The position numbers were made by a program, and so were the translations under genes. Below, piece after piece: positions 42,101-50,734 of a stretch of 64,000 nt of DNA. The notes under the pieces are model-generated. The model searched no databases. It saw only the letters and a program-made list of their open reading frames with translations, and was not told where the DNA came from. The stretch's first letter is position 1, and each line of letters opens with the position of its first letter. Origin of the DNA: 62-47 sp051954235. GTDB taxonomy: Bacteria > Pseudomonadota > Alphaproteobacteria > Rhizobiales > Xanthobacteraceae. The stretch covers positions 124,001 through 188,000 of the forward strand of contig JBQCHY010000056.1 in the NCBI GenBank assembly GCA_051954235.1. Direction: 5' to 3'.

Positions 42101-42352
42101 CGATCGCGTATTCAGAAGATGGGGCAATCCTCCCATTGCCGTCTCGATCGGAAATGTAATCCGCTGTTCGACCTCCAACGGAGAATATCCAGGCGCGTTT
42201 GTATTGATCTGCACCTGAACATTGGTGATGTCGGGAACAGCGTCGATCGGCAGACGCGTGAAATTCCACGCGCCAAATGCCGCCATCAGCAACACGCCGA
42301 TCATCACCAGCCAGCGCTGATGGACTGAGAAAGAAAGGATCCTGTCTATCAT
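39146..42352 (-). CDS. czcA: Heavy-metal efflux RND pump CzcA/CusA family
   Basis: This is an inner-membrane RND pump of 1068 residues, starting MIDRILSFSVHQRWLVMIG, the normal length for the HME family. The proton-relay motif in helix 4, GAIDFGIIIDGAVIIVENCL, contains the two Asp and the Glu typical of CzcA-type divalent cation pumps (near 400-420). Two large periplasmic loops carry the porter domains. It couples proton influx to export of Zn/Co/Cd or similar ions through CzcBC. Its ATG overlaps the stop of a small bridging frame (ATGA). Confidence 0.93.
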   Translation of the reverse strand: MIDRILSFSVHQRWLVMIGVLLMAAFGAWNFTRLPIDAVPDITNVQVQINTNAPGYSPLEVEQRITFPIETAMGGLPHLLNTRSLSRYGLSQVTVVLKDGTDIYFARQLVNERVQRIKDSLPTGIETAMGPVSTGLGEIYMYTVEARDDAKRADGTPYGLTDLRTIQDWIIKPQLRIVAGVNEVNTIGGFEKQFHVMPDPGKLMAYRLSFRDVMTSLAVNNANVGAGYIEKNGEQYLVRTPGQVGGIDDIKQIVIGSRSGVPVRIMDVSDVREGRDLRTGAATHDGQEVVLGTTMLLIGENGRTVAQRVAAKLKQIERSLPEGISVRAIYDRTHLINATIATVEKNLVEGALLVIAVLFLILGNLKAAFATALVIPLSMLFTITGMFENKVSANLMSLGAIDFGIIIDGAVIIVENCLRLLAHEQQARGRLLTRDERFETIVKGSREVIKPSLFGTLIIAVVYLPVLTLTGVEGKMFTPMALTVLFALLGASLLSMTFVPAAVALFVTGKISEKENWFMRGARRIYEPLLDRAIHLRGVVAVAAAALVVVSGYAASRMGGEFIPSLDEGDVAIQALRIPGTSLTQSLEMQRALEKRLKKIPEVKESFARTGTAEVATDPMPPSISDGYVMLKPRSEWPDPRKPKSQLVTEIEAAAEEIAGSGYEISQPIQLRFNELISGVRSDVGVKIFGDDLEVLAQLANQVQAVLQNVQGAADVRTEQVTGLPVLTVKLDRQDLSRFGISVADVQGIVEIAVGGKSAGLVFEGDRRFDLVVRLPDGLRSDIEAIRALPIPLPPVESSTKATPATFGTSSLAQMRYAPLSELAEISIAPGPNQISREDGKRRIVVSANVRGRDLGSFVVDAERQIAQKVKMPAGYWIGWGGQFEQLVSATERLMIVVPIALLLIFLLLFVSLGSAADAMLVFSGVPLALTGGIFALLLRGIPLSISAGIGFIALSGVAVLNGLVIITFIERLRREGKPIHEAVRDGALTRLRPVLMTALVASLGFVPMAIATGAGAEVQRPLATVVIGGVVSSTILTLLVLPALYVLFRKESLAIGTEVKATDGKIG

Positions 42353-42465
42353 TGCGAAAATCCGAGCATGGACGCGCCTTGTTCCGGCCGGTTCGCTGAA
42401 CCGCCTTTCAACACAATCGCCGATCCGTTCCGCCAGACCTGCACCTGATCGATATCAGTGCTCAT
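42349..42465 (-). CDS. Possible 38-residue bridging peptide between czcB and czcA
   Basis: A short frame starts at an ATG inside the last codons of czcB (overlap 11 bases) and ends in an ATGA overlap with the czcA start. It encodes MSTDIDQVQVWRNGSAIVLK and a short tail ending SMLGFSQ. It could be a true small protein or a leader that couples translation of czcB to czcA across the gap. There is no known motif. Confidence 0.4.
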   Translation of the reverse strand: MSTDIDQVQVWRNGSAIVLKGGSANRPEQGASMLGFSQ

Positions 42466-43432
42466 GGGTCGCAGTGCCTTTCGCGATTTCGGCCTTGACC
42501 ACGAAGCTGTTGCCCGCGGCATACTTGTCGCCGTCAAGGACGCCGGACACGATCTCGACATGCTCGGAATCGCGGCCGCCCAGCGCAACATCGCGGATCT
42601 CGAACCGGTCGCCCTTTCGAACGAAAACAACGCTTCTGTTGTCGATCGTCTGGATCGCGGAGGTCTTGACCGCGACGGGCACGCGTTTCGCCGACAGGAT
42701 CAACCGCGCCGATACAAACAATCCCGTTCGCAAGCGCATCCCTTCGTTACGGATCACGGCACGCGCCAGCGCAGTCTGGGTATCGCTACTGCCAACAGGC
42801 GAAATGTAAGACACCTCGGCCTCGATCGGCTTGCCGCCGTCGTCGATATCGATCAGAAGCTTGTCCCCGACGCGAACACGCGGCAGATCGCGCCGATAGA
42901 TCGACAGGTCGACCCAGATCGTCGAGACATCCGCAACGATGAAGGCCGGCTTCTGTTCCGACGCATATTCACCGAGAGCAACCTGGCGATCGATCACGGT
43001 GCCGGACATCGGCGCGCGCAGTTCATAAACCGTTAGGCTCTGATTGCTCTCGATCTTTGCCAGAAGATCGCCTTTCTCAACGACATCGCCGATCCGCTTC
43101 TTGATTTCGCGCACGACTCCGGAAAATCGCGGCGTGACCTGAACCAGGGTCTCCTGATTTGGCTGAAGAATACCGTTCAGCAAGATCGAGTTATGTAGTG
43201 TCGCTTGCTGTGCCGACAGAATTTCGATGCCCGAAGACGCAACCTTGGCATCGCTCATCGCGATGGAGTTCTGGTTCTTATGCTCACCTTCATCATAGCC
43301 TTTGCCGCCGTTCTCTGCTTTCGACTCAGCATGCTCCGTCGAGGTTGCGACCTTGCTCGGTATGTTGGCGTACACTCCGATCCCCGTTGCGAGTGCAATC
43401 GCCACAACCACCAATGCGGTCCGCTTTTTCAT
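42455..43432 (-). CDS. czcB: Metal efflux membrane fusion protein CzcB
   Basis: This periplasmic adaptor of 325 residues links CzcA to CzcC. An N-terminal signal or anchor (MKKRTALVVVAIALATGIGV) is followed by a His- and acid-rich stretch (EHAESKAENGGKGYDEGEHK) that may bind metal. The lipoyl/barrel-sandwich motif is VTPRFSGVVREIKKRIGDVV, with LRAPMSGTVIDRQVALGEY in the second half. It ends in HEH. The ATG overlaps the czcC stop (ATGA), and the product is somewhat short for a CzcB (usually 350-500). Confidence 0.9.
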   Translation of the reverse strand: MKKRTALVVVAIALATGIGVYANIPSKVATSTEHAESKAENGGKGYDEGEHKNQNSIAMSDAKVASSGIEILSAQQATLHNSILLNGILQPNQETLVQVTPRFSGVVREIKKRIGDVVEKGDLLAKIESNQSLTVYELRAPMSGTVIDRQVALGEYASEQKPAFIVADVSTIWVDLSIYRRDLPRVRVGDKLLIDIDDGGKPIEAEVSYISPVGSSDTQTALARAVIRNEGMRLRTGLFVSARLILSAKRVPVAVKTSAIQTIDNRSVVFVRKGDRFEIRDVALGGRDSEHVEIVSGVLDGDKYAAGNSFVVKAEIAKGTATHEH

Positions 43433-44700
43433 CGTGCATTCCCCCGCGCCAGCGCGAACGGATTGCCGACGAGCCCCTCGATGGTGGCAACGGCGACGTG
43501 GAAATTCTGCTGTGCTTCCTGTTCGCGCAGGCGCGCCTGCATCAGGCTGGCTTGCGCGTCCAGCACCTCGAGCAAGGTGTAGCGGCCTTGCCCGTAGCCC
43601 TCCGAGATGGCCGTCGCGGCATCTTTCGCCTTCGGGATCGCCGAGGTGCGCAAAATCGCAAGCTCCCTCAGCGCACCTTCCAGCGAATCGTAAGCGCGCC
43701 CGGCGAGGACGATGAGCGTATCGCGGTTCGCTTTTCGTTGCGCCTGCGTCTTGGCAAGGTTTTCCTGCGCGGAGAGAATATTGCCCTGGTTCTGATCGAA
43801 CACTGGAATCGGGACCGACAGAGACAATCGAACCGCGCTATCGCCTGTCTCGTTGTAATGGCGCAAGCCGACAGAGGCCGTCACGTCCGGGTAAGGCTTC
43901 AAGCGAGCCAGCAACAGTTCCGCATTTCGCTTCGCGTAAATCGCTGTCCAACGCACCAGTTGCGGATTTGCGTCGATCGCGGCGACCACGGACTGGAATT
44001 TAGGCGGGCGACCAATTGCCTCTAACCGCCCCGACACACTGCTAAACCGCGGCGTCGCGTCTCCCATCAGAACAGCCAATTCACGACGCGCGCTGGCAAG
44101 CGACGATTTCGTGCGTTCCCGGTCCACCTTGACCAACGCAGACGCCGCTTCGGCCCGTCCCGTTTCAGCTACCGAGGATGCGCCCGCTTCAACACGACGC
44201 TGAAGCAGCGGGGTGATCTTGTCGATTGCGTCGATGTACTCGTCGAGAATATGGATTCGCCGTTGTAGCCCGAGGACATTCACGAAGGCGATCGCGGTTT
44301 CGGAGAGAACTTCGAACCGCACCGCTTGACGTTCGATCGCCGCGGCGTCCAATCCAGCTTGGCCTGCGGCGATGAGGGCATCACGCTTGCCCCACAGTTC
44401 AAACATCTGGCTGATTTGCAGCGTCGATTCCGCCAATCGCGTCCCACGGTACACGCCGGACCCGAACGAATTATCCTGTTCGTAGGACATCTCGGGATTT
44501 GGCAGCGCGCCGGACTGAATGCGTTGTCCGCGCGCGATACCGATATCGCGCTCCGCCGCAGTCAGGCGTGGACTTGCGGCAAGCGCACGCTGAAGTGCGG
44601 CCCCCATGGTGATTGTTTGCGCGTGCGCCGCATCACTCAGCGTGCAACTGATGAGCAGCGCCACCGCCCACGCGAAACGCGTGTCGATCCTGGATGGCAT
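43429..44700 (-). CDS. czcC: Outer membrane efflux channel CzcC (TolC family)
   Basis: This is an outer-membrane factor of 423 residues with a signal peptide (FAWAVALLISCTLSDAAHAQ). Two repeated TolC domains are visible, the first with ALAASPRLTAAERDIGIARG and the second with YAKRNAELLLARLKPYPDVT, rich in long helices. It forms the exit duct for CzcBA. The operon order czcC-czcB-czcA-CDF is typical. It lies 60 bases after the CzcI-like gene. Confidence 0.9.
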   Translation of the reverse strand: MPSRIDTRFAWAVALLISCTLSDAAHAQTITMGAALQRALAASPRLTAAERDIGIARGQRIQSGALPNPEMSYEQDNSFGSGVYRGTRLAESTLQISQMFELWGKRDALIAAGQAGLDAAAIERQAVRFEVLSETAIAFVNVLGLQRRIHILDEYIDAIDKITPLLQRRVEAGASSVAETGRAEAASALVKVDRERTKSSLASARRELAVLMGDATPRFSSVSGRLEAIGRPPKFQSVVAAIDANPQLVRWTAIYAKRNAELLLARLKPYPDVTASVGLRHYNETGDSAVRLSLSVPIPVFDQNQGNILSAQENLAKTQAQRKANRDTLIVLAGRAYDSLEGALRELAILRTSAIPKAKDAATAISEGYGQGRYTLLEVLDAQASLMQARLREQEAQQNFHVAVATIEGLVGNPFALARGNAR

Positions 44701-44760
44701 GATAACAAACCTGACGAACGACGGATTCAGGGCGCAAGGCGCCCAGCGGCATGGTTCAGA

Positions 44761-45111
44761 TCAGGCTTTTGGAGGCGGAAGATCGATACCATCGGAAAAG
44801 CTACGCCGCTTCGCATCATGATGAAACACGAGCTTCACCGGCATCTCAGTGATCGTAGCGGAGGAGGTTATCGGAGCAGGTACCGACACCGAGAAACAAC
44901 CATGGCAATGGTGATCGGCCACAATTTCCCTATCGGAGTGACCGGTTCCATCCTGCACGAGCGATACAACGACCGATCCGGAAGGCTTCGAAAGTTCGAG
45001 ATCGCAGAGCCCATGGAGCGTGCCGACGCAAAGATATACCATCAGCACGAGAAGGGTTAACACCCTCCGCGGCACATGCAGAACATTGCGATGGAACAAG
45101 CGGCTCGACAA
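44761..45111 (-). CDS. CzcI-like small exported metal-binding protein
   Basis: This is a protein of 116 residues heading the czc operon. A hydrophobic N-terminal helix (RRVLTLLVLMVYLCVGTLHG) is followed by a mature part with the metal-ligand cluster DHHCHGCFSV. A protein of this size upstream of czcC is usual (CzcI or DUF2946-like) and is thought to modulate induction. The start is uncertain: M1 or an internal Met near the helix. It precedes czcC on the same strand by 60 bases. Confidence 0.7.
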   Translation of the reverse strand: MSSRLFHRNVLHVPRRVLTLLVLMVYLCVGTLHGLCDLELSKPSGSVVVSLVQDGTGHSDREIVADHHCHGCFSVSVPAPITSSATITEMPVKLVFHHDAKRRSFSDGIDLPPPKA

Positions 45112-45269
45112 CTCGGAATCCGGCTTTCGATGGTACGGAGGGTCAATTTAGCACGAAGCGTCGAGTCCTGTCGATCCGGAACAGCGTAACAAACGATGCC
45201 AGAGTTACATGCGTCTTCTCGGTTTGACCGAAACTGGCTGCGACATCGCGCCTCTAGATACCAAAATGC

Positions 45270-46154
45270 TTAGCCGCGCTCGATCGGCAGGCTTTCATCC
45301 TTCGCCCACTCACTCATCGATGCATCGTAGACGGCGATGTCAGTATAGCCGAGTTGATGCAACAGAAAGGCATCGAGCGTCGCCGCGATCCCGCCGCCGC
45401 AATAGAGCAGCATGGATTTGGATCGATCGGCACCGGTGGCTTGAAACAGTTCGTTAGTTTCTTCCGGCGTTTTGAAGACAAGCGAGCGCGAATCCAGCAG
45501 AGAGGACGCCGGCACGTTAACGCTGCCTGGAATACGCCCCGGCCGACCATAGCGCGGATTGTCGCCCTTATGCAGATCCGGCGCGAGCGCGTTAATCGTG
45601 CAAGTTCGCCCATCGCCGATTGCGCTCACGACCTCGTCCTTGCCGACAAAGAGTCCCGGGCGCGGGCCCAAAACAAACGACGCAGGTGGGTACTGTCTTT
45701 CTCCCGTCTCGGTTGGCCGAGCTTCGGCTTCCCATTTGTCGAATCCGCCGTCCAGGATCGCGGCATTATCCCATCCAACCGAGCGCAACATCCACCAGAT
45801 GCGGGTCGCCCATTGCGGCGTCTTGCGCGCATAGAGAACCACTCGTGTACCGTCGCCGATGCCTTTTTCAGCAAACCGCGCCGCGAGATCTTCAAGCGGC
45901 GGCATCATGAAATTGTAACGGCTCGTTCCGTCAGAAAACTCCCCTTGAAGATCCAGAAAGGCCGCGCCGGGGATGTGCGCTTTTGCGTAGTCTTCACGGC
46001 CGCTCTCAACCCGATAGGGCCGCCCCGTACCCGCTTCGTAACGCAGATAGGTCGTGCAATCGAATATGCGCAGCATCGGATCAGAGAGATGATCCGCCAG
46101 CCAATCTGTGCTGACGATGGCATCAGGATGTGCGTATCGCATCGGGTCCGGCAC
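45270..46154 (-). CDS. sseA: 3-mercaptopyruvate/thiosulfate sulfurtransferase (two rhodanese domains)
   Basis: This is an enzyme of 294 residues. I chose the GTG at 46152-46154 (VPDPMRYAHPDAIVSTDWLA) because GGAGGA lies six bases upstream; the longer frame overlaps the divergent gene. The first rhodanese domain has HIPGAAFLDLQGEFSDGTS. The second carries the active-site cysteine loop CGGGIAATLDAFLL. The loop differs from the CG(S/T)G(V/I)T of classical MST but keeps the Cys. It transfers sulfur to cyanide or thiols in the cytoplasm. Confidence 0.88.
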   Translation of the reverse strand: MPDPMRYAHPDAIVSTDWLADHLSDPMLRIFDCTTYLRYEAGTGRPYRVESGREDYAKAHIPGAAFLDLQGEFSDGTSRYNFMMPPLEDLAARFAEKGIGDGTRVVLYARKTPQWATRIWWMLRSVGWDNAAILDGGFDKWEAEARPTETGERQYPPASFVLGPRPGLFVGKDEVVSAIGDGRTCTINALAPDLHKGDNPRYGRPGRIPGSVNVPASSLLDSRSLVFKTPEETNELFQATGADRSKSMLLYCGGGIAATLDAFLLHQLGYTDIAVYDASMSEWAKDESLPIERG

Positions 46155-46383
46155 GGCTAATCCTCCAGCGGTGTGCTTGCCGAGATCGGCTGGCTTTGGT
46201 GAACCGTAAATCACGCTGACGGTGCGGGGCAAGTGCGGGAGTGAACATATGAGACATCCGTTCTCTTGAGCCGTCAGAAAGGTCGCGTACAAAACGGCAA
46301 TTCGATAAATCTTGATTGATCTCGGAAGTATCATCAGCAACGTTAGCTTGATTCCGGCCCGCTCTCCGATGGAATGAAACGCA

Positions 46384-47049
46384 ATGAAGCCCTTCAATCT
46401 AATGCTTATCGCCACGCTCGTGCTGAGTTTACCGTCCTTGGCATCCGCAGATGAATGGCCCGGCAGCTTTCTCGCGCGTGTCGAGGCAACGGCGCTGGTT
46501 GAAACGCTCAACGCCGAATTGCTTTCGCACCCGAGCGCGACCGTGACGCTTGAGCGCTGGTGCGGCGCCCATCGGCTGGCCAAGGAGCCAAAGGTGTCGG
46601 CTCATTTGGTACGCGGCGAAGAGAAACAGATTACCGCCGAAGATCGCCAGCGGCTGTCGATTGCCACGGACGAGCCGGTGCGCTATCGGCGCGTGAAATT
46701 GGTTTGCGGCACCAAACTGCTGTCCGAAGCCGACAATTGGTATGTTCCGAGCCGCCTTACGCCGGAGATGAATCGTCTCCTCGACGAAACGGATACACCG
46801 TTCGGACGTGCCGTGAAGGATCTTGAATTTCAGCGCCAAACACTCAAGTCAACGACGCTGTGGCAGCCACTGCCCAAGGGTTGGGAACTGGAAGCGGCGC
46901 GCCCCGACGAAGCGGGCAGTCTCGTGATACCAGAGCACGTGCTGGAACATCGCGCCATTCTCCACACGAAAGCGCGGATTCCATTTTCGATCGTGGTCGA
47001 GACATATACGAAGCATATGTTCGATTTCCCGCTCGCTGCGGCGAAGTGA
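46384..47049 (+). CDS. Exported protein, possibly chorismate-lyase-like fold
   Basis: This is a protein of 221 residues with a signal peptide (MKPFNLMLIATLVLSLPSLA, cleaved near ASA). The C-terminal half contains LEHRAILHTKARIPFSIVVE followed by TYTKHMFDF, which resembles the core of chorismate lyase/UTRA-like domains. It also has two Cys (WCGAHR and LVCGTK), possibly a disulfide. The periplasmic location argues against a role in ubiquinone synthesis. Not recognised with certainty. It is divergent from the sulfurtransferase gene. Confidence 0.65.
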   Translation: MKPFNLMLIATLVLSLPSLASADEWPGSFLARVEATALVETLNAELLSHPSATVTLERWCGAHRLAKEPKVSAHLVRGEEKQITAEDRQRLSIATDEPVRYRRVKLVCGTKLLSEADNWYVPSRLTPEMNRLLDETDTPFGRAVKDLEFQRQTLKSTTLWQPLPKGWELEAARPDEAGSLVIPEHVLEHRAILHTKARIPFSIVVETYTKHMFDFPLAAAK

Positions 47050-47121
47050 TGGGCATCGCCGCTCGGAACATAAGCAATACGACCACGAAGAAGCTGTGTG
47101 TAGACGACTCGCTCCATCCGC

Positions 47122-48729
47122 CTACATCCGAAAAACACCATAATGCGGCTGGGCGATCGGAGCGTTCAGCGCCGCGCTAAGCGCGATCGCCAGCGCGTTA
47201 CGCGTATCCACCGGATCGAGAATACCGTCGTCCCAGATTTCCGAGGTGGCGTAGAGCGCGCTCGAACGTTCTCGATAGTCCTGTAGAATAGGATCGCGGA
47301 TCGCCGCGAGCTCCTGCTCGGACAATTCCTGACCGGAACGGGCCAACTGACGCACCTTGACGTCGGTGAGAACACCCGCCGCCTGCTCGGCGCCCATCAC
47401 CGACACCTGCGACTGCGGCCAGGTGAACATGAAGCGCGGATCGAACGCGCGCCCCGCCATGCCGTAAGTGCCGGCGCCGTATGACCCGTTGCAGATCACT
47501 GTGAGCTTCGGCACCGAGGCACCAGCGACCGCCATGATCAGCTTGGCACCGTCCTTGGTGATGCCGCGCCGCTCATATTCTCGCCCAACCATGAAGCCGG
47601 TGATGTTTTGAAGGAACAGTAACGGCGTCCGGTTCTTGTCGCAGAGCTGGATGAAGTGGGCGCCCTTCAGCGAGCTGTCGTTAAACAGCACGCCGTTATT
47701 GGCCAGGATCCCGATCTGATAGCCATGCAACCGAGCGAAGCCGCACACCAGCGACTGGCCGTAGCGCGGTTGATATTCGTGGAAACGGCTGCCATCGACG
47801 ATACGCGCGATGATCTCCCGCATGTCGAACTGAACGCGCGGGTCCTTGGGAATAATGCCGTAAAGCTCCTGCGGATCATACGCCGGCGGCTCCGGCGGCG
47901 CCCAATCGACAGCGGCCTTGTCCGAGCGCGTGAACCGGCCGACGATGTCGCGCGCGATGGCGATGGCGTGCATCTCCGATGCTGCCGGATAATCCCCGGT
48001 GCCCGACACGCTGGTGTGCATGTCAGCGCCGCCAAGGTCTTCCACCGACACCTCTTCGCCGGTCGCGGCCTTCACCAGTGGCGGACCACCGAGAAAGATC
48101 GCGCCGGTGCCGCGCACCATGACGTTGTAATCGCTCAGCGCCGGCACATAAGCGCCGCCCGCCGTGCAATGTCCCATCACGACGGCGACCTGCGGCACGC
48201 CCATCTTCGAAAGGATCGACTGGTTGCGGAAAATCCGCCCCGCATAGTAACGATCGGCGAAGAACTCCGCCTGAAGCGGCAGGAATCCGCCCGCGCTGTC
48301 GCACAGGTGCACCACCGGTAGATGGTTCTCGATGGCGATATCCATCGCCCGCACGATCTACTTGATCGACAGCGGATACCAGGCACCTCCTTTGATGCTT
48401 GCGTCGTCGGCGTGAATGATCACTTCGCGCCCGGCAACGATGCCGATGCCGACGACCTGACCCGCGCCGGGCACTTCGCCGTCATAGGCCATGTTTCCGG
48501 CAAGCGTTGAGAGTTCGAGGAACGGCGTGCATGGGTCGAGCAGCGCGTCGATTCGGTCGCGCACGAACATCTTGTTCTGACGACGAAGACGCTCAAGGTC
48601 CCGTTCCGGCCGAACGAAGCGCGCCACGCGCTGCCGCTCGTTGAGGTCGGCAGCGCGTTGGCGGTTGTGACGCGCGTTGGCCTGAAAATCCTCTTCGCGG
48701 GCGTCGATCAGCGAATTGAGGCGCTGCAT
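47122..48729 (-). pseudogene. Acyl-CoA carboxylase carboxyltransferase subunit interrupted by an amber codon
   Basis: A frame of 535 codons is interrupted by one TAG at 48358-48360; both halves are in phase. The first part (MQRLNSLIDAREEDFQANAR) and the second (AMDIAIENHLPVVHLCDSAG) match the methylcrotonyl/geranyl-CoA carboxylase beta family. The stop replaces the second Lys of a KK pair (LSIK-stop-IVRAM where relatives have VKKHLRA), an AAG-to-TAG change. The acyl-CoA region GAGQVVGIGIVAGREVIIHA and the carboxybiotin region MGAEQAAGVLTDVKVRQLAR are intact. It is the last gene of the acc-type operon. It may be a recent inactivation or a sequence error. Confidence 0.85.
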
Positions 48730-48730
48730 A

Positions 48731-49234
48731 TCATTCCTGTCCCTGCGAGAGCGTTATCAATATGGCATCGCGATCGAAGCTTTCGCCTTCGCGCAGATGC
48801 ACGCGGTCGACCACACCGTCGTGAGACGCACGAATCGACGTTTCGAGTTTCATGCTTTCGATGATCATCAGCACGGTGCCTGCCGTCACGCGATCGCCTG
48901 CGGCAACCGCGACCGAAATCACGGTGCCAGGCATCGGTGCGCGCGCGACGTCGTGTCCGGCCTCAGCACCGTCGCCGGCGAAAGCCTGCAACGGATCGAT
49001 GTAGCGCAAGCTCCATGCCTGGCCGCGCAGATGAACATGAACCGTGTCCCCATCCACCACATAGACCACTGGTTCGCTGCTGCCGGCAATCGTCAGCGTA
49101 CCTGCGCCCGCGCCATCCGCCACGAGCGTCGCCGGACCGCTCCAACCGTCCGCGAGGTGCAGGTCGAAGCCGCCCTCGCGTCGAGACAGCCACAGCGCGC
49201 GGCTTTCGCCGTCCAGATCGAATGTATGGCGCAC
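48731..49234 (-). CDS. Biotin carboxyl carrier subunit of an acyl-CoA carboxylase
   Basis: This is a protein of 167 residues from a GTG at 49232-49234, with GGAG inside the end of the carboxylase gene as ribosome-binding site. A beta-rich linker domain (residues 1-95) is followed by a lipoyl/biotinyl domain (MPGTVISVAVAAGDRVTAGT) with the biotin-accepting Lys129 in ESMKLE. In most MccA-type enzymes this domain is fused to the carboxylase; here it is a separate gene two bases after it, and one base before the carboxyltransferase. The larger open frame upstream is inside the carboxylase gene. Confidence 0.85.
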   Translation of the reverse strand: MRHTFDLDGESRALWLSRREGGFDLHLADGWSGPATLVADGAGAGTLTIAGSSEPVVYVVDGDTVHVHLRGQAWSLRYIDPLQAFAGDGAEAGHDVARAPMPGTVISVAVAAGDRVTAGTVLMIIESMKLETSIRASHDGVVDRVHLREGESFDRDAILITLSQGQE

Positions 49235-49235
49235 C

Positions 49236-50723
49236 TCAGTTTCTCCAGTCGCCAAGCGCGGCATGCAGGGCCGGCACCGCCTCCGCCGCATCCCGCACCG
49301 GCCGCGTCGCAAGCGCCGCGACCGCGAGAAGGCGCAGATCGATTTCGGGATCGCGGTCGCCTCCCGCGGCAATCGCGGGATTTTCGTCGAGATAGCCGGT
49401 GTGAATTTCCCCGGCGATGAATCCCGGATCGTCGAGAATGCGCGCCAGAAATGCGGCATTGGTTTCGCACCCGAGCAGGACGAAACGGGAGATCGCCTGC
49501 CGCGCGCGCGCAATGGCCTCATCACGCGTCACGCCGTGAACGATGAGTTTCGCCAGCATCGGATCGAAGGCCGTGGTGATGGCTTGACCAAGCGCGATAC
49601 CGTTGTCGACGCGAACGCCCTCGCCTTGCGGACAGTCCATTGCCAGCACCTTACCGATGGTCGGCACGAAACCACGCGCGGGCGCTTCTGCGTAGAGTCG
49701 GGTTTCGATGGCGTGGCCCTGCACCGCGATATCGTCCTGCTCGAACGCTAGTGGCCGCCCCGCCGCGACCGCGATCTGCTCCGCGACAAGATCGATCCCG
49801 GTGATCATTTCGGTGACCGGATGCTCGACCTGCAAGCGAGTGTTCATTTCGAGAAAATAAAACTCGCCATTGCCGTAAATGAACTCGACAGTGCCGGCGT
49901 TGCGATAACCGGCCGCACGGGCAATGCCGGCCGCGGTTTCGCAAATCTTGCGGCGCGTTTCCGACGTCAGCACCGGCGATGGCGTTTCTTCGATGATCTT
50001 CTGGAAGCGCCGTTGCACCGAGCACTCACGCTCGAACAGATGAACCACGTTGCCGAAAGCGTCGCCGAGCACCTGCACCTCGATGTGTCTGGGCTTTTCA
50101 ACGAAGCGCTCAATATAAAGTCGTCCATCGCCGAAATAGCGTTGTCCCTCGCTGCGCGCTTGCGTGACCGCGTCGTCAAGCTCGGCAAGATCGCGCACGA
50201 TCCGCATACCCTTGCCGCCACCGCCGGCCGACGGCTTGACCAACAGCGGAACGCCGATCGCCATAGCTCTGGCAACGAACGTCTCAGGCTCCTCCTCCTC
50301 GGTCGCGGACGGCGCGACGGGAAAACCATGCCGCGCGACAAATGCTCGCGCGCGAATCTTGTCTCCCATCAATTCGATTGCCTCAACCGATGGGCCGATA
50401 AATGCGATTCCGGCCGCCGTGACCGCCTTGGCGAACGCCGCATTCTCTGACAGAAAACCATACCCCGGATGAAGCGCACCCGCGCCGCTCGCTCGCGCCG
50501 CCGCGATGATCTGCTCGCCGTCGAGATAGGCCGCTACCGGCGTTCGCCCAGAAATCGGAATAGCCTGGTCGGCCATCGTCACCGCCGGCGCAGCGGCGTC
50601 GACTTCGTGATAAACGACCACGCTACGCAGCCCCAGCTTCCGCAAGGTCCGGATGATCCGCACGGCGATCTCACCGCGATTGGCGATCAAAACAGTATCG
50701 AAAGGGTACAGCGCTGTCGTCAC
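49236..50723 (-). CDS. Biotin carboxylase subunit of an acyl-CoA carboxylase
   Basis: This is an ATP-dependent carboxylase of 495 residues. The GTG at 50721-50723 (VTTALYPFDTVLIANRGEIA) has AGGAA upstream; the frame before it is inside the TetR gene. ATP-grasp motifs are clear: KPSAGGGGKGM near 160, EFIYGNGEFYFLEMNTRLQV near 280 and QVEHPVTEMITGIDLV. It carboxylates the biotin on the separate carrier protein. The C-terminus ends ALHAALGDWRN, where fused relatives continue into the carrier domain. Confidence 0.9.
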   Translation of the reverse strand: MTTALYPFDTVLIANRGEIAVRIIRTLRKLGLRSVVVYHEVDAAAPAVTMADQAIPISGRTPVAAYLDGEQIIAAARASGAGALHPGYGFLSENAAFAKAVTAAGIAFIGPSVEAIELMGDKIRARAFVARHGFPVAPSATEEEEPETFVARAMAIGVPLLVKPSAGGGGKGMRIVRDLAELDDAVTQARSEGQRYFGDGRLYIERFVEKPRHIEVQVLGDAFGNVVHLFERECSVQRRFQKIIEETPSPVLTSETRRKICETAAGIARAAGYRNAGTVEFIYGNGEFYFLEMNTRLQVEHPVTEMITGIDLVAEQIAVAAGRPLAFEQDDIAVQGHAIETRLYAEAPARGFVPTIGKVLAMDCPQGEGVRVDNGIALGQAITTAFDPMLAKLIVHGVTRDEAIARARQAISRFVLLGCETNAAFLARILDDPGFIAGEIHTGYLDENPAIAAGGDRDPEIDLRLLAVAALATRPVRDAAEAVPALHAALGDWRN

Positions 50724-50734
50724 AAGCGTTCCTA

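Noticed and set aside
46155..46583. N-terminal extension of the sulfurtransferase frame
   Set aside because: It runs antisense through the exported protein gene at 46384 and lacks a start with a ribosome-binding site; the GTG at 46154 has one.
48358..48360. TAG in the carboxyltransferase as a possible pyrrolysine codon
   Set aside because: No pylT/pylS genes are visible, the family does not use pyrrolysine, and a single AAG-to-TAG change explains it.
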